In this document: positions 5,133 to 7,150 of the stretch, in pieces
Numbering within the stretch: position 1 is the stretch's first letter
Layout of the letters: every line of letters starts with the position of its first letter
DNA from: JAZOXB01 sp040096185
Lineage (GTDB): Bacteria > Bacillota > Clostridia > Oscillospirales > Oscillospiraceae
Reading direction: 5' to 3'
Length of the DNA: 7,150 nucleotides
Assembly (NCBI RefSeq): GCF_040096185.1
Contig: NZ_JBBMFF010000207.1
Coordinates: 1 to 7,150 of the forward strand
Made by a program: the position numbers and the translations under genes
The notes under the pieces: generated by a model
What the model was told of the DNA's origin: nothing
What the model saw: only the letters and a program-made list of their open reading frames with translations
Databases searched by the model: none

Positions 5133-5385
5133 ATTGACCTCCGCTGTTCTCAGAACGGTAAAATGCCCTTATGCGCGCATATGCGTGTTTTGGGTGATTT
5201 ACTACCTTTATTTCTATATCTTTCGATATATATAAATGTGTAGGAACAAGGAACAAGCAAAGCAGAAAACCTTGTTGCTTACGGGGGAACACCCCGTTCC
5301 CTTGAGGTGTTCCCGTATTTGTGCCGTGAGGGTGCATTTCGCCTGGGTACTTGTTCCCTTTATGAGTGGGTGCCGTCATTGTCAT
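5113..5385 (-). CDS. Doubtful 90-codon ORF between VapE and VRR-NUC
   Basis: The frame opens with an ATG overlapping the VapE stop (ATGA at 5385-5382) and has AAGGGGTG a few bases upstream, so initiation is possible. It ends 20 bases inside the VRR-NUC gene. The predicted protein has no domain I recognise. It has a Gly/Thr/Asn/His-rich first third, a short hydrophobic patch (FLLCLFLVP, about 40-48) and a basic tail. Much of the frame coincides with inverted repeats and an AT-rich hairpin, so the codons may be a by-product of structured regulatory DNA or RNA. It could be a small non-conserved phage protein, but I hold this call lightly. Confidence 0.35.
   Translation of the reverse strand: MTMTAPTHKGNKYPGEMHPHGTNTGTPQGNGVFPRKQQGFLLCLFLVPTHLYISKDIEIKVVNHPKHAYARIRAFYRSENSGGQYERKTG
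5170..5181. repeat. 12-bp perfect palindrome TATGCGCGCATA
   Basis: TATGCGCGCATA is fully symmetric, and a further partial copy (ATGCGT, 5181-5186) follows directly. It lies about 40 bases upstream of the VRR-NUC start. A dimeric DNA-binding protein could use it as an operator, though chance in a short AT/GC-mixed stretch is possible. Confidence 0.4.
5215..5230 (-). repeat. AT-rich hairpin with GAAA loop
   Basis: On the minus strand TATATC (5230-5225), loop GAAA and GATATA (5220-5215) form a 6-bp stem closed by a GNRA-type tetraloop. It sits in the most AT-rich part of the window (about 5190-5240), upstream of VRR-NUC. The stem is weak and no T-run suited to termination follows. Confidence 0.35.
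5243..5357. repeat. Nested inverted repeats between VapE and VRR-NUC
   Basis: An outer pair is GGAACAAG at 5243-5250, repeated at 5250-5257, facing CTTGTTCC at 5350-5357. Nested inside is ACGGGGGAACACC (5281-5293) facing GGTGTTCCCGT (5306-5316), which pair except for a 2-base bulge. A further GTTCCC lies in the inner loop (5296-5301). All share a GGAAC/GTTCC core. The arrangement could form a two-tier RNA stem or present several binding sites to a protein. It lies within the doubtful 90-codon frame. Confidence 0.55.
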
Positions 5386-7150
5386 TCAGAACACCCCTTC
5401 GGAACGAAGATGTACTGAGGGCCGTAGACAGGAATGCGCACCTTTGCATCTGCCCGCTGCCAGCCTAGGCGTTTCAGAATGCCGATAATCTCGTTGCTGT
5501 CAGAGCGGCGGAGGTTTGCACGGTCTTTGCCGAAGCACTCGCACCACACCTCCATGCTGGACACGGAGCTACGGCGTACTGTGCCGTTATGCTCTGCAGG
5601 GCCGAAATCGCCACCCTGGAGGAAATTCCTGCGCTCGTAGAGATCCAGCTTGTCCCAATCCTCCGGCAGCAGGGTTTCCAGGTACTCACGCACCAAGCCC
5701 TCACGCTCGTCAGACTCCATGGCTTCACGCTGCTCAGCCTTGGCAAGTGCATCAATCTCTGCATCCAGAAAGAGCTTCTCGCCCTGCTTCACATACACCA
5801 GAGCCTCTGCCCAAATTTGAAGGATTTCCTCGGAGGTTAACTCCCATGAGTGCTTTTTGCCGTTGCCGGGGGTCTTAACTGGCCAAAAACGGCGGTTACC
5901 CGTGGTATCACGGAGATACCCGGTTTCGGCATTAGTGGTGCCGAAAAAAACGCACTGACGCAGATGGGGCGTGGCTCTCTTTCCGAAGGATGCACGGTAG
6001 ATGTCGTTCTGGCGGGACAAGAAGGAACGCAGGGTTTCCACCTCGGTCTTACGTAGCCCTGCCAGCTCGCCGATCTCCAGAATCCAGTAGCCTTGGAGCT
6101 TCTCGGCAGCGGTCTTATCCTTGGTATCGCCCAGGTTCAGGCTGTCGGAGAACCACTCGCCGGCCAGCTTGGCAATGAGGGTACTCTTACCCACACCCTG
6201 GGGGCCATTCAGCACCAGCATGGAGTCGAACTTACAACCAGGGACAAGAACACGCTTGATGGCAGCGCACAGAGTCTTTCTGGTGACAGCACGGACATAG
6301 GGCGTATCGTCTGCCGCCAGATAGTCGATAAGGAGTGTCTCCACACGGGGAATACCGTCCCATTTGGGGAGCTGGTCGATGTACTCACGGATAGGATGGT
6401 AGGAGCGGTCATCGGTGACCTTGGCAACGGCGATGTCGTAGTTGCGGGCAGAGAAGGTGCCGTAGTGGGTGTCGATGTAGCTGATAAGCTGGGCATCGTC
6501 AGCATCACGCCAGAACTTGGTGGGGTGCTGCCAAGGCACATCGCCCTTGATCTCCATGCCGTCCAGGAGTTGGTTGAAAGTCAGTGCTTTCAGCAGAGGG
6601 TCGTTTTGCAGGATAGCTGTAAGGTTGCGGAGGGTATTCTTGATATTGCCGGCCTTATCCAGCTCCAACTTGTTCTGCCAGTCCTCATCGAAGAACTCCT
6701 GCGCTGCCTGGGCTTGACGCTCTTCAGCAAAGACTTCCTTGACCCGGTCATCCTTGAGTGCCAGCTCGGACATAGCCTTGAAGGACGGGAGTCTGCCCAC
6801 TGGTGTATCCAGAGCGCAGCTTTCATCCTGCTCACGGAACAGGTGCAAGCGGACAAGGTCAAAAGCGTTCAGCAGCTTGCCACAGACCGGGTCAGTGGCG
6901 TGGTGGCTGTATGCGAACTTGCCATCGTAGACCACAACACCGGCAGCAGAGTCTGCAGGGATATAGTCATAGCGGCCGTTCATGGTGGAAGGCTCATAGA
7001 TGTCAGCCAGAAAGGTGTCGATAGCGTCTTCGATGGAATAGGCACGGCAGAAGGCACCCACAATCCCCGGCTTGGTCAGCGGATTTGCCTGCTCGGCGAT
7101 AGTGCGGCGAACCACCTCGGACTGACGGCTGGATACCGGCCAGGTGGAGG
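5382..7150 (-). CDS. VapE/D5-like primase-helicase, 5' end outside window
   Basis: This is a virulence-associated-E (VapE) type protein, taken here as the phage replicative helicase, probably with an N-terminal primase part outside the window. The frame stays open through base 7150: eleven codons (S-T-W-P-V-S-S-R-Q-S-E) precede the GTG at 7115, so that GTG is not the true start. Numbered from it, GPQGVGKST at 304-312 is Walker A, ILEIGEL at 345-351 is Walker B, and TTNAETGYLRDTTGNRRFWP (393-412) carries the conserved sensor and arginines R408 and R409 of the family. The N-terminal visible part (about 1-95) has no motif I can name. The C-terminal 100 residues are probably a winged-helix-like DNA-binding region. 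The stop overlaps the next ATG by ATGA, which suggests one operon. Comparable phage proteins run to about 800 residues, so about a quarter may lie beyond the edge. Confidence 0.93.
   Translation of the reverse strand, partial: STWPVSSRQSEVVRRTIAEQANPLTKPGIVGAFCRAYSIEDAIDTFLADIYEPSTMNGRYDYIPADSAAGVVVYDGKFAYSHHATDPVCGKLLNAFDLVRLHLFREQDESCALDTPVGRLPSFKAMSELALKDDRVKEVFAEERQAQAAQEFFDEDWQNKLELDKAGNIKNTLRNLTAILQNDPLLKALTFNQLLDGMEIKGDVPWQHPTKFWRDADDAQLISYIDTHYGTFSARNYDIAVAKVTDDRSYHPIREYIDQLPKWDGIPRVETLLIDYLAADDTPYVRAVTRKTLCAAIKRVLVPGCKFDSMLVLNGPQGVGKSTLIAKLAGEWFSDSLNLGDTKDKTAAEKLQGYWILEIGELAGLRKTEVETLRSFLSRQNDIYRASFGKRATPHLRQCVFFGTTNAETGYLRDTTGNRRFWPVKTPGNGKKHSWELTSEEILQIWAEALVYVKQGEKLFLDAEIDALAKAEQREAMESDEREGLVREYLETLLPEDWDKLDLYERRNFLQGGDFGPAEHNGTVRRSSVSSMEVWCECFGKDRANLRRSDSNEIIGILKRLGWQRADAKVRIPVYGPQYIFVPKGCSE

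Noticed and set aside
7113..7115. GTG as the true VapE start
   Set aside because: The frame continues open to the window edge with family-like residues, and no ribosome binding site is seen before the GTG.
1..7150. tRNA genes, CRISPR arrays, insertion sequences
   Set aside because: I saw no cloverleaf-like sequence, no regularly spaced repeat-spacer pattern and no transposase. The 10-bp repeats are contiguous and lack spacers.

Overview
The window is part of a tailed-phage genome, most likely a prophage of a Gram-positive gut Clostridia-type host. The evidence is the gene set (VapE-type ATPase, VRR-NUC nuclease, SNF2-like helicase, DUF1492 regulator, HNH nuclease, P27-type small terminase), tight overlaps between genes, moderately high GC content and strong AGGAGG-type ribosome binding sites. 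No structural gene or integrase is present, so the host is an inference. Every gene I accept lies on the minus strand and the map reads from right to left. The long plus-strand open frames are antisense shadows.

The replication and recombination block occupies 7150 to 3069. It holds the 3' part of a VapE/D5-like primase-helicase (5' end outside the window), a doubtful 90-codon frame full of inverted repeats, a VRR-NUC nuclease, a SNF2-family helicase and a DUF1492 (sigma/ArpU-like) protein. Neighbouring genes overlap by 3 to 20 bases, so this is probably one translationally coupled transcript.

A control region lies between the DUF1492 gene and the HNH gene (about 3080 to 2848). It contains 10-bp tandem repeats, a promoter-like sequence, a hairpin followed by a T-run, and a 19-codon micro-ORF with a near-perfect ribosome binding site. 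I read it as the start of the late (packaging) operon, possibly controlled by the DUF1492 protein encoded just before it.

The packaging and DNA-modification block runs from 2847 to 1: HNH endonuclease, a 101-bp gap that may carry the cos site, the small terminase, a shortened S-adenosylmethionine synthetase, and a ParB-domain/DNA methyltransferase fusion that runs off the left edge. The methyltransferase is open from its ATG at 1063 to base 1. The last two genes make a cofactor-plus-enzyme pair: one makes SAM, the next uses it. The large terminase would be expected to the left of the window.

The points most worth following up are the repeat/promoter/hairpin/micro-ORF control region, the compact phage SAM synthetase that keeps its active-site spacing, and the nested inverted repeats between VapE and VRR-NUC.
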